From CAZBBC01 sp964489835 (GTDB lineage Bacteria > Calditrichota > Calditrichia > JAJRVZ01), in assembly GCA_964489835.1 (NCBI GenBank), contig CAZBBC010000100.1, forward strand, positions 1 through 17,841: 17,841 bases of DNA. The letters run 5' to 3'. A program made the translations under genes and the position numbers. Below the pieces are notes generated by a model, which was given only the letters and a program-made list of their open reading frames with translations, searched no databases and was not told the DNA's origin. Positions within the stretch are counted from its first letter, which is position 1, and each line of letters begins with the position of its first letter. This document shows positions 1 to 6,775 of this stretch, one piece after another.

Positions 1-123
1 TCGTAATCATCCTGTCAGGCAATGATTTCTCCTATCAATGTATAAAAATTATACACAAACTCTCATATATTGTAACTAACCTGGATAATTCATCTTTCAC
101 AACGGTACAGCGATCACGCCAGT

Positions 124-149
124 GGGCAGCCTGCCCGCCCTTTGGCGGG
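124..149. repeat. Overlapping GC-rich inverted repeats
   Basis: Two perfect inverted repeats overlap: GGGCAG/CTGCCC with a one-base centre (124-136), and CCCGCC/GGCGGG around a four-base loop (134-149). They could form mutually exclusive hairpins. A related 12-mer, GCCGGGCAGGCA, occurs at 270-281 and its exact reverse complement at 5643-5654. This suggests a dispersed GC-rich repeat family in an otherwise AT-leaning genome. Confidence 0.5.
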
Positions 150-329
150 GATTTGCCTACCGGCGAACGCAACGATTTATTTTTAAATAAGTTACGTCAA
201 CACAGTGAAATTGTAACAGATTATTTTTTTTTGTCCTTGGATTATCCTTCTAAGCCGGATCCCGTCATAGCCGGGCAGGCAGGCTTCCGTCTAAGACTGG
301 ATCAAGTGATTGACTGACACTGATTTGCG

Positions 330-391
330 CGGATTAAAACTAAAACAATAATAATTTTAAATAAAATCCGTGTTAATCCGTGGAATCCGTG
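330..391. repeat. Dispersed repeat with three AATCCGTG units and inverted ends
   Basis: AATCCGTG occurs three times at 365-372, 375-382 and 384-391, spaced 10 and 9 bases apart. CGGATTAA at 330-337 is the reverse complement of TTAATCCG at 373-380, so the element can fold back on itself around an AT-rich centre. Similar 'atccgtgttaatccgtgg' strings are, to my recollection, common in intergenic DNA of several phyla; that part is recall, not a search. Confidence 0.5.
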
Positions 392-471
392 GACTATTTT
401 TTCTTTGTTTGCAGCCATCGGCTGCGGTATGAATAGATCAAGCTAATTAATTGTATAGAAAATCTTCCACC

Positions 472-1842
472 TTACATTTTTATTTCAGGTACTACAAACG
501 GTTCGCGATATTCTCTTGTTAGCATTTTACTTGCCTCTTCGTCACCAATAATGACCTGTTTTTCCGGATCAAAGTTTATCGTTCGCCCTAGCCGATAGGA
601 AATATTGGCCAGGTGAATATTCGCACAGGAATAGAATCCTTCCTCGATGGAGATTGATAAAATAGTTGGATCATTGGCCCGGATAGCATCGATATAATTT
701 TGATAATGATTCCCAAAACCACCGCCGGTGGGCCCAGGATCACGATGTTTACCCATAAAGGTTTTCCACTCACTGGTGGATTTTTCCATATATCCTTCGG
801 AGCCATAAAACAGATTACCAATAACATTGACATTACTGACCATATAGCCGCCTTTGTCCTTGACTTTGAATCCGGGACTAAAACCGCCTTCATTGTTGCA
901 GATCCAGTGGCGAACTTCAAACTGCATGATTTTCTTTTTATCACCACCGCCTTTTTTATTAGGAAATTCGAAGAGGGCCATCAGTAAGTTTGGCGTATTC
1001 TGATCGTCATCAAACATTAAATGCCCACCGACAGCACTTACTTTAGTCGGAAGTTTTACGCCCAGTCCCCAGCGGGCGATATCCATCTCGTGTACACCCT
1101 GGTTTCCAATATCACCATTACCATACTCCCAGTTCCAGTGCCATTTATAGTGGAACCGGTTTTGCGTAAACGGGCGTTTCGCGGCCGGACCCTGCCAGAG
1201 ATCGTAGTGTACGCCTGGCGGGACCGGTTCTTCCGGTGTTTTACCGATTGTATCGCGCCATTTATAACATAAACCTTTGGACAAGTATACCTCACCCAGT
1301 TTTCCGCTATGCAAAAATTCTGCCATACTCTGAGCACAGGGATTGCTGCGTTGTTCTGCTCCATCCTGTACAACAACTCCGTATTTTTTTGCTGCTTTTA
1401 CCAGTTGCTGGCCTTCAAAGAAATTATGACAGCATGGTTTTTCCACAGAAACATGTTTTCCTGCTTGCATGGACCAAATAGCGGCAAGTGTATGCCAATG
1501 ATTAGGAGTAACGATTGATACTGCATCGATATCCTTATTTTCCAATAATTCCCGAATATCGTAATACAATTTAGGTTTAGGTAGGCCCTTATCAACAAAA
1601 TATTCTTGTACACGTTCAGGATAAAGATTTTCATCCACATCACACAATGCCGCCACATTTACATTTTCCAGTTGTTGATAAGCGTGAATGTGACTTTTAC
1701 CCTGACCACGAATTCCAATAACGGCGACATTGATCCGGTCATTGGCTCCTGCCCAGGATTCGGATGTTCCCCATAACAAAGGACCAGCGGTTGCGGCCAT
1801 GGCCGTCTTTTTTACAAACGTTCTTCTTTTCATTTCACCCAC
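472..1842 (-). CDS. Tat-exported Gfo/Idh/MocA family oxidoreductase
   Basis: This is an NAD(P)-dependent oxidoreductase of the glucose-fructose oxidoreductase / inositol dehydrogenase family, probably acting on a sugar, sugar acid or glycoside in the periplasm. The N-terminus has a twin-arginine signal (KRRTFVKK, residues 4-11) followed by an Ala-rich hydrophobic stretch, and maturation is probably near residue 31. The Rossmann fold begins at INVAVIGIRGQG (37-48). The family EKP motif is at 134-136, with the usual catalytic Lys at 135. The GNGDIGNQGVHEMD segment (241-254) supplies the His/Asp pair typical of secreted members. A GTG start at 1842 is chosen because AAGGAG sits 7 bases upstream of it but 16 bases from the internal ATG at 1833. 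GH109-type glycosidases share this architecture and cannot be excluded. The neighbouring transporter and URO-D-like gene suggest a catabolic cluster. Confidence 0.9.
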   Translation of the reverse strand: MGEMKRRTFVKKTAMAATAGPLLWGTSESWAGANDRINVAVIGIRGQGKSHIHAYQQLENVNVAALCDVDENLYPERVQEYFVDKGLPKPKLYYDIRELLENKDIDAVSIVTPNHWHTLAAIWSMQAGKHVSVEKPCCHNFFEGQQLVKAAKKYGVVVQDGAEQRSNPCAQSMAEFLHSGKLGEVYLSKGLCYKWRDTIGKTPEEPVPPGVHYDLWQGPAAKRPFTQNRFHYKWHWNWEYGNGDIGNQGVHEMDIARWGLGVKLPTKVSAVGGHLMFDDDQNTPNLLMALFEFPNKKGGGDKKKIMQFEVRHWICNNEGGFSPGFKVKDKGGYMVSNVNVIGNLFYGSEGYMEKSTSEWKTFMGKHRDPGPTGGGFGNHYQNYIDAIRANDPTILSISIEEGFYSCANIHLANISYRLGRTINFDPEKQVIIGDEEASKMLTREYREPFVVPEIKM

Positions 1843-1849
1843 GATTATT

Positions 1850-1855
1850 CTCCTT
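1850..1855 (-). promoter_or_regulatory. Shine-Dalgarno site deciding a GTG start
   Basis: On the minus strand this reads AAGGAG. It sits 7 bases before the GTG at 1842 and 16 before the ATG at 1833, so the GTG start is preferred for the oxidoreductase. Confidence 0.6.
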
Positions 1856-1924
1856 TATAATGGTAATTTCATAGCGCAGCACGAGGCTACAAAAAGAATT
1901 AAATTCTGACCCTCCACTAGCCTA

Positions 1925-1979
1925 TCCCTGTCCGGCAAAGCCGGACAGGGAGGGGTGTCGACCCCCGACTCGGTCGGGG
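1925..1979. repeat. Run of three adjacent hairpins
   Basis: Three inverted repeats lie almost end to end: a 12-bp perfect stem with an AAA loop (1925-1936/1940-1951), a GGGGT/ACCCC stem (1952-1956/1961-1965), and a 7-bp CCCCGAC/GTCGGGG stem (1963-1969/1973-1979). They lie between the transporter stop and the oxidoreductase start. They may attenuate read-through or protect the transporter mRNA, but no U-run follows on the minus strand, so I do not call a canonical terminator. A dispersed REP-like repeat is the other explanation. Confidence 0.55.
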
Positions 1980-2005
1980 AAAGACGGGGTGGGTAAATAA
2001 TTTTA

Positions 2006-3211
2006 TCATTTATATAAAACCCAATATTTAATAAAGATATAGGCCAGGGGATGTAAAATCCCCATCAATATAAAAACAGGTGCATAACCAAAATACTGGA
2101 CGACAAATCCGGGGATCAAGGCCGACAACAGGACACCCCCAAGCCCGCCGGCAAATCCTGCCATACCGGTGACCGAACCCACATCCTCCGATCGGAAACA
2201 GTCGCTACACATTGTAAAAATATTGGCAGACCAGCTGTTATGTGCCCCACAGGCCAAACCGACAAGTAAAATGGTCGTCAAAGGACTCTGTGCAAAAACG
2301 GCAAATACAGAAAACGGTAATAACGAGGCGCTTGCCAGCATTGTCGTCTTACGTGCCCTTTCGACAGACCATCCATGCCGCATAAAATATCCCGGAAACC
2401 AGCCACCTGCAAAACCCATGAGAGTTGCTATAATATAAATAGCCGGAATGGCCAGAGCTATTTCTTTTAAATCAAAACCACGCTCGGTGTTCAAATAGGT
2501 CGGCATCCAAAAGAGATAAAACCACCATACAGGATCAGTGAGAAATTTGCCTATCATGATACCGATAGTCTGCCGGTTTTGGATCAGATCGGACCATTGT
2601 TTGTTTGATACCTTTGTCTCATTCTGATCTTCCGGCGGTTTTTTATAAAACAATTGCCAGACCAGGGCTAAGACAATCCCCAGAGAACCGAAGGCTACGA
2701 ATGTCCAACGCCATCCAACGCTTACCATAACGGCCACGATCAGCGGTGCACCAATAATTGATGAGATACTTGCCCCACTATTAAAAAGTGCTGTGGCAAA
2801 TGCCCGGCTTTCTATCTTAAACCATTCTGAAACCGATTTTATCGCGGCCGGAAAATTTCCGGATGCGGATAATCCAAAGACTGCGCGCCAGGCAGCCAAA
2901 CAAAATCCCGTACTACATAGACCATGAAGGGCACCGGAAAATGACCATAATACCATAGAAAACAGGTAACCCCGTTTCGTACCCAGTCTGTCGATCACAG
3001 AGCCCATGCCCAGCAACCCAATCATGTATGTGAATTGAAAAGAACCGAGAATAAAACCATAAAACACAGGGCTGATCGTGATTTCTTTTTCAATTTCCGG
3101 TAAAAGAATTGAGAGCACTATCCGGTCAAAATAGTTGATTGTCGTTCCCGCAAACAGTAATGCAAGAATGAGCCACTGGTAGTTTTTGATCAAAGGTCGG
3201 GTATTAATCAT
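2006..3211 (-). CDS. MFS transporter, ACS family (hexuronate-transporter-like)
   Basis: This is a 401-residue, 12-helix inner-membrane secondary transporter. The first helix ends in TINYFDR, and the loop after helix 2 carries the MFS motif A (GSVIDRLGTKRG). The segment SASGNFPAAIKSVSEWF is the signature of the anion:cation symporter (ACS) group that includes ExuT-type hexuronate and glucarate carriers, so a sugar acid or other organic anion is the likely substrate. The frame stays open to an ATG at 3283, but that 24-residue extension would be encoded by a palindromic repeat and lacks MFS character, so I start at the ATG at 3211. No strong Shine-Dalgarno site precedes either start. The gene ends in TGA. 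It lies between the URO-D-like gene and the oxidoreductase, consistent with a small catabolic cluster. Confidence 0.88.
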   Translation of the reverse strand: MINTRPLIKNYQWLILALLFAGTTINYFDRIVLSILLPEIEKEITISPVFYGFILGSFQFTYMIGLLGMGSVIDRLGTKRGYLFSMVLWSFSGALHGLCSTGFCLAAWRAVFGLSASGNFPAAIKSVSEWFKIESRAFATALFNSGASISSIIGAPLIVAVMVSVGWRWTFVAFGSLGIVLALVWQLFYKKPPEDQNETKVSNKQWSDLIQNRQTIGIMIGKFLTDPVWWFYLFWMPTYLNTERGFDLKEIALAIPAIYIIATLMGFAGGWFPGYFMRHGWSVERARKTTMLASASLLPFSVFAVFAQSPLTTILLVGLACGAHNSWSANIFTMCSDCFRSEDVGSVTGMAGFAGGLGGVLLSALIPGFVVQYFGYAPVFILMGILHPLAYIFIKYWVLYK

Positions 3212-3235
3212 ATTTGATGAACCATAGATACACAG

Positions 3236-3261
3236 TAGAGACGTTACATGTAACGTCTCTA
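3236..3261. repeat. 26-bp perfect palindrome, variant A
   Basis: A perfect palindrome, TAGAGACGTTACA followed directly by its reverse complement. It shares the TAGAGACGTT...AACGTCTCTA arms with the copy at 3290-3317 and differs only at the centre (ACATGT instead of GCATGC). The paired substitutions keep the palindrome perfect, which implies selection or copying as a palindromic unit. It lies in the leader of the transporter gene. Confidence 0.85.
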
Positions 3262-3289
3262 TCTTTAAAGTATTAATCCACATATACTA

Positions 3290-3317
3290 GTAGAGACGTT
3301 GCATGCAACGTCTCTAC
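3290..3317. repeat. 28-bp perfect palindrome, variant B
   Basis: A perfect palindrome, GTAGAGACGTTGCA followed directly by its reverse complement, 28 bases downstream of variant A. Similar GTAGAGACG...CGTCTCTAC palindromes are, from memory, abundant in several bacterial phyla as dispersed extragenic repeats. The two copies fill the gap between the URO-D-like gene and the transporter, where they would form strong RNA hairpins. Confidence 0.85.
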
Positions 3318-3362
3318 GATATATAAACGATGAGCTAATATTAAATGAAATCTTTTATGATA

Positions 3363-4511
3363 CTAATATTGACCATATTCAAGAACCGTTTCATACATTG
3401 TCACGATATTTTCCGGAGGTACATCTGCTTGAATATTATGAATCGTATTAAAAACAAATCCGCCTCCCGGGGCAAACCAATCGATATTCCGCTTTACTTC
3501 GTCCCTTACTTGCAGCGGTGTACCATGGGGTAATGTTTCCTGGGTATCAATACCGCCTCCCCAAAAAACCACATCACGGCCAAAGTCTTTTTTGAGCAAA
3601 TCCGGCCCCATTCCTTCCGCACGAATATGAACAGGATTGATGATATCGATACCCATTTCGATAAAATCCGGGAGAATCGGTCGAATATTTCCACAGGAAT
3701 GGAAAAAAATCTTCGCCTCCGGAGCCTTTTTTTTCATGAAAGAAATGAGTTCAACCTGCCGGGGTTTTATGATTTCTCTGAATACCTCATGAGAAATTAA
3801 TTGTGATGTCTGAGTGCCAAAATCGTCAGCTTCTGCTATAATATCGACAACATCGCCTAACTGATTGAGAGCAGTCTCCCAATAATCAATTTTTACTTTT
3901 AATATTTTATCTAGAAGAAGGCCCGCATTCTGCTTATCGGTTAACAGATCGAGAAAAAAATTTTCCATTCCACGCAAACGGCTGGCCATTTCCAGCAAAC
4001 CGGCGCATACACTTTTTAAAAACACCGGGTACCCTTTCTCCTGATAGCCGATCGCCTGTTCTCTTAAACCTTCAATTCTTCGTCTCGCACCACCGTCCGG
4101 CCAGGAATAATTATCCAGAAACTGTGGAGATATTGTTTCTGATTGCATCGGGCTTATATGAAGATCATACCACAAACCATCAACCTTATTTAAACGATAA
4201 CCAAGACCCCATTCATCAACATGCTGGAAATATGTGCCATCATCCTGGTCGGTAAAATCATTTGAATTCATCAGAGGCCAAAGACCTTTAACATCGACTC
4301 CAAACTTTAATACAATATCATCATCGGGGAGACAAATTTGCTGTATACGATCAGGTATGATGGGAGAAGTTTCGGATAATCCCAAATATTCGCGAAGGTT
4401 CTGATAGGCTAATACAGAAATGCCAGTTACCTGAGTGGAAGCCAAATCAAGCGGTATACGATCTGGCTCTTTGTGATCCAACGCGGTTAATATTCTCTTC
4501 CTTGAATTCAT
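3363..4511 (-). CDS. URO-D family protein (MtaA/CmuA-like methyltransferase type)
   Basis: A 382-residue cytoplasmic TIM-barrel protein of the uroporphyrinogen decarboxylase superfamily. The opening RILTALDHKEPDRIPLD (residues 6-22) is the standard N-terminus of the non-haem subfamilies related to methylcobalamin:thiol methyltransferases. HSCGN at 271-275 matches the His-x-Cys part of the zinc site of MtaA-type enzymes. The third ligand, usually a Cys in the last barrel segment (GGFVFNTIHNIQ, 350-361), is missing; His358 or Asn359 sits near that place. ADDFGTQTSQLIS (228-240) is the conserved mid-barrel segment. It is unlikely to be haem-biosynthetic HemE. A role in demethylation or one-carbon transfer during breakdown of methylated substrates is an inference. 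It starts 11 bases after the TPR gene stops and is probably co-transcribed with it. Confidence 0.85.
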   Translation of the reverse strand: MNSRKRILTALDHKEPDRIPLDLASTQVTGISVLAYQNLREYLGLSETSPIIPDRIQQICLPDDDIVLKFGVDVKGLWPLMNSNDFTDQDDGTYFQHVDEWGLGYRLNKVDGLWYDLHISPMQSETISPQFLDNYSWPDGGARRRIEGLREQAIGYQEKGYPVFLKSVCAGLLEMASRLRGMENFFLDLLTDKQNAGLLLDKILKVKIDYWETALNQLGDVVDIIAEADDFGTQTSQLISHEVFREIIKPRQVELISFMKKKAPEAKIFFHSCGNIRPILPDFIEMGIDIINPVHIRAEGMGPDLLKKDFGRDVVFWGGGIDTQETLPHGTPLQVRDEVKRNIDWFAPGGGFVFNTIHNIQADVPPENIVTMYETVLEYGQY

Positions 4512-4522
4512 TCTTTTCGTGA

Positions 4523-5371
4523 TTAGTAATGCGGTGAATAGCCCATTTCTCTAATCCAGTGTCTAATCACTTCAGCATCACTATTAAAGTTTTCATTGAT
4601 TCTTAAATAATTATTAAAATCATCCACCGCTGCTTGATTGTTTTCGAGCATCCTGAAAGCAATCCCCCGATTTTTATAAGCGGGTCCATAGTCCGGATTA
4701 ATTTCAATCACTTTATTAAAATCATAAATAGCTTGTTGAAAATTTTCCAAATCACCATAGGCAAGACCACGATTATTATAGACATTAAAATTTCCGGGTT
4801 CAAGTTCAAGCACCTTATTAAAATCTTCGATTGCTTCCTTATATTTACCCAGATCATAATAGGTACGCCCCCGATAATTGTAACCGGGAACATAATCAGG
4901 ATTCAGCTCTAATGCTTTGGAGAAATCATCAATGGCTTCTTCATTTTTATCTGTTTCAACTAAAAAAGCATAACCACGATAAACATAAGGTTCCACATAT
5001 TGAGGATCGAGTTCAATCGCCTTGGAAAAATCGCCGATCGCCTCCATATTTTTATCAATCTCTAATAAATATGTATAACCACGGTTATAGTAGGCTTCCT
5101 TGGAATCAGGATTCAGCGCAATGACTTTTGTAAAGTCCCTCACAGCCTCCTCGTATTTATTTTGGTGACGATAAGCAATGGCCCGATAAAAATAGGCATC
5201 CGTTAATTTTGAATCTATTTTTATCAGTTTTGTATAATAATCAACCCTTAGATTGTTATCCTCTATATTCTCGCCTATTTCAAACCATTCCGCAACGGTC
5301 AAACCAGTAAATAGAGATTCTTCATCTTCAGGATCCGATTTTCTTAATTTTTCTAAATTTTTTTCCGGCAA
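4523..5371 (-). CDS. Tetratricopeptide (TPR) repeat protein
   Basis: A 282-residue protein built almost wholly of TPR units of 34-35 residues: a degenerate first unit at about 24-57, then clear units at 58-91, 92-126, 127-161, 162-195, 196-229 and 230-263, with typical NRG-A-Y...A-DF-K-I-LNP spacing. Units 3 and 4 carry one extra residue (DKNMEA, DKNEEA). There is no signal peptide or membrane helix, so it is probably a cytoplasmic scaffold. The start is TTG at 5371, preceded by AAAGGA 10 bases upstream; no early ATG exists. The N-terminal 20 residues are highly charged. It sits 11 bases upstream of the URO-D-like gene, but its partner cannot be read from sequence. Confidence 0.88.
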   Translation of the reverse strand: MPEKNLEKLRKSDPEDEESLFTGLTVAEWFEIGENIEDNNLRVDYYTKLIKIDSKLTDAYFYRAIAYRHQNKYEEAVRDFTKVIALNPDSKEAYYNRGYTYLLEIDKNMEAIGDFSKAIELDPQYVEPYVYRGYAFLVETDKNEEAIDDFSKALELNPDYVPGYNYRGRTYYDLGKYKEAIEDFNKVLELEPGNFNVYNNRGLAYGDLENFQQAIYDFNKVIEINPDYGPAYKNRGIAFRMLENNQAAVDDFNNYLRINENFNSDAEVIRHWIREMGYSPHY

Positions 5372-5763
5372 TTGATCTGATTCCTTTTAACAGATAGAAT
5401 TTCCCCTGTAAGTGTAATCTGTGGGTAAAACCGATACATTTGCTGAAAATATAATAAAAATGGGGGCAAAAGAGAATAAAATCATTGCAGATATTAGTCT
5501 GAATAATTCGCCACAGAGGACTCATAGTATAATTATATTAAATAAAAACAATTAGTTATAAGAATCATAACATTTTATCTAATTATTATCAAATCAACTT
5601 ATTTATTCTACCTTAAGTAAAATAAATACAAAAATTTAACTGTGCCTGCCCGGCTCAGACGGGTGTGCTCTGTGGTTTATGAATAGATCAGGTTTAGAAT
5701 ATATTCAATATGTTTTTTAAATATGGCCAAAAACATATTTGCTCATATTCTTTTGTGTGGTTT
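5372..5763. other. AT-rich intergenic region with an inverted-repeat-bounded segment
   Basis: There is no convincing gene in these 392 bases. CCACAGAG (5511-5518) and CTCTGTGG (5668-5675) form an 8-bp inverted pair around about 150 bases of very AT-rich DNA, followed by TATGAATAGATCA (from 5679), which also occurs near 429. GC-rich TGCCTGCCCGGC (5643-5654) is the reverse complement of 270-281. This may be a small decayed mobile or MITE-like repeat, or the promoter region of the TPR gene. Confidence 0.4.
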
Positions 5764-6111
5764 TTATTCATCTAATGACATACTGGCAATCGCCTTTTTT
5801 GTGTTTTCGTATTTTTTAAAAAATTGATCAAGATCCGTCAATAGGAGTATGTCATTAATTTTATCACTAACGTTCGATAAAATCAAATCACCGCCCTCTT
5901 TATTCAGGGAACTCCAGCAGGCCATCAATATTCCCAATCCGATACTATTTATTGACCTTACCTCTTTAAGATCAAGGATAATTGTACTTTTATCCCGTGA
6001 AATAAGATCTTTCACTTTCTCGTGTAAAAAGGAGGCCTGTGAATCTCCCAGTATATTCACGGAAATTGCGAGGATGATTATATTCTCTTTGGAATATTCA
6101 TTTATCTTCAT
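5764..6111 (-). CDS. STAS-domain protein, anti-sigma factor antagonist-like
   Basis: A 115-residue single-domain STAS protein of the SpoIIAA/RsbV type. The core ILDLKEVRSINSIGLGILMA (residues 45-64) is the conserved strand-helix in which SpoIIAA/RsbV have D-S-[ST]-G. Here it reads N-S-I-G, keeping the Ser (56) that partner kinases phosphorylate but changing the preceding Asp to Asn. Such proteins switch partners with a serine-kinase anti-sigma factor or act inside signalling complexes. No kinase or phosphatase gene is adjacent, so it may work with a distant partner. The start ATG at 6111 has no good Shine-Dalgarno site. It is separated by 139 bases from the lipoprotein gene and could have its own promoter. 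Confidence 0.85.
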   Translation of the reverse strand: MKINEYSKENIIILAISVNILGDSQASFLHEKVKDLISRDKSTIILDLKEVRSINSIGLGILMACWSSLNKEGGDLILSNVSDKINDILLLTDLDQFFKKYENTKKAIASMSLDE

Positions 6112-6250
6112 TTGATTTATAATTACTGATTATATCTTTAACCCCATATTATTTGTTTAGATTGCTTTTCGCCCCGGTACCGTGCTAATGCTAATGCTTG
6201 CAATTGTAAATGTAGAGTATTTCGGAGACAATTTTTAGCAATATCCTATA

Positions 6251-6733
6251 CTATTTTTTCCTTAATATCGCTAACCGGACAACTCCGTAGAATTCAGGAG
6301 GATCGGATACTCCCAGAAGGGGGAGAGAGACGTCCATGGCCCTTCGGCCATCATTTAAAGTTAAATATTGTACTAACGGTCTGAGGTGATCACGATAGGC
6401 CATCGCCTGTTTAGTTATTGCATCATCGCTGGAAAGAATTTGGTCATTATTTGATTTACCATAGGCGATAATTGTACCATTGTGATCAATAACCATGGCA
6501 TATACGAAAGATTCCAGGATAGAAGCCTGGAGATGGGCTATGTGTCTGGGCAGATACTGGGCATCGTAAATATCCGGACTTTCTGCATACGTTTCAGCAA
6601 CCATCTGAAAATTTGAGATTAAAGCTTCGATAAACTCATATTCCAGATTGGTTAATTCATTATTATCTGAACAATGGATACCGGAAAATATTAAGAGCAG
6701 GATGATGAATACCATTTTCAATGGGGGAAACAT
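6251..6733 (-). CDS. Small lipoprotein with a Cache/PAS-like sensor domain
   Basis: A 160-residue exported protein. Residues 7-20 are hydrophobic and are followed by Cys21 (SGIHC), a plausible but atypical lipobox because His precedes the Cys. A predicted helix (about 28-75) leads into VIDHNGTIIAYG (81-92), a helical span, then MDVSLPLL (133-140) and FYGVVRLAI (148-156). That order resembles the single-Cache/PAS-like extracytoplasmic domains of bacterial receptors, where 'D.nG.iia' marks the central hairpin. No kinase or cyclase module is attached, so this would be a stand-alone ligand-binding lipoprotein. A strong GAGGAG site precedes the ATG. It starts 42 bases after the DUF1573 gene and is probably in its operon. 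The domain assignment is by eye and tentative. Confidence 0.7.
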   Translation of the reverse strand: MFPPLKMVFIILLLIFSGIHCSDNNELTNLEYEFIEALISNFQMVAETYAESPDIYDAQYLPRHIAHLQASILESFVYAMVIDHNGTIIAYGKSNNDQILSSDDAITKQAMAYRDHLRPLVQYLTLNDGRRAMDVSLPLLGVSDPPEFYGVVRLAILRKK

Positions 6734-6775
6734 TTTTTCTCCTCACCTTAAAGAACATATTGATAATTATTTGAG

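Larger units (their letters stand above)
1..471. other. Non-coding, repeat-rich stretch downstream of the oxidoreductase gene
   Basis: I see no credible gene here. The stretch mixes AT-rich DNA with islands of GC-rich inverted repeats (124-149, 270-281, 411-425) and a block of repeated AATCCGTG (365-391). The hairpin GCAGCC-atc-GGCTGC at 411-425 lies about 50 bases past the stop of the oxidoreductase gene. On the minus strand it is followed by an A-run rather than a T-run, so I do not call it an intrinsic terminator. The composition suggests a place where small dispersed repeats have accumulated. Confidence 0.6.

Noticed and set aside
3212..3283. Extended N-terminus of the MFS transporter from the ATG at 3283
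   Set aside because: The 24 extra codons are mostly palindromic repeat, lack transporter character and have no Shine-Dalgarno site.
3236..3317. CRISPR array
   Set aside because: There are only two units, each a perfect palindrome with non-identical centres, and no spacer series or cas genes.
5328..5525. A 65-codon minus-strand frame upstream of the TPR gene
   Set aside because: It overlaps the TPR start in another frame, has no ribosome site and has low-complexity content.
5719..5740. AT-rich 7-bp hairpin after the STAS gene as a terminator
   Set aside because: The stem is all but A/T and no T-run follows on the minus strand.
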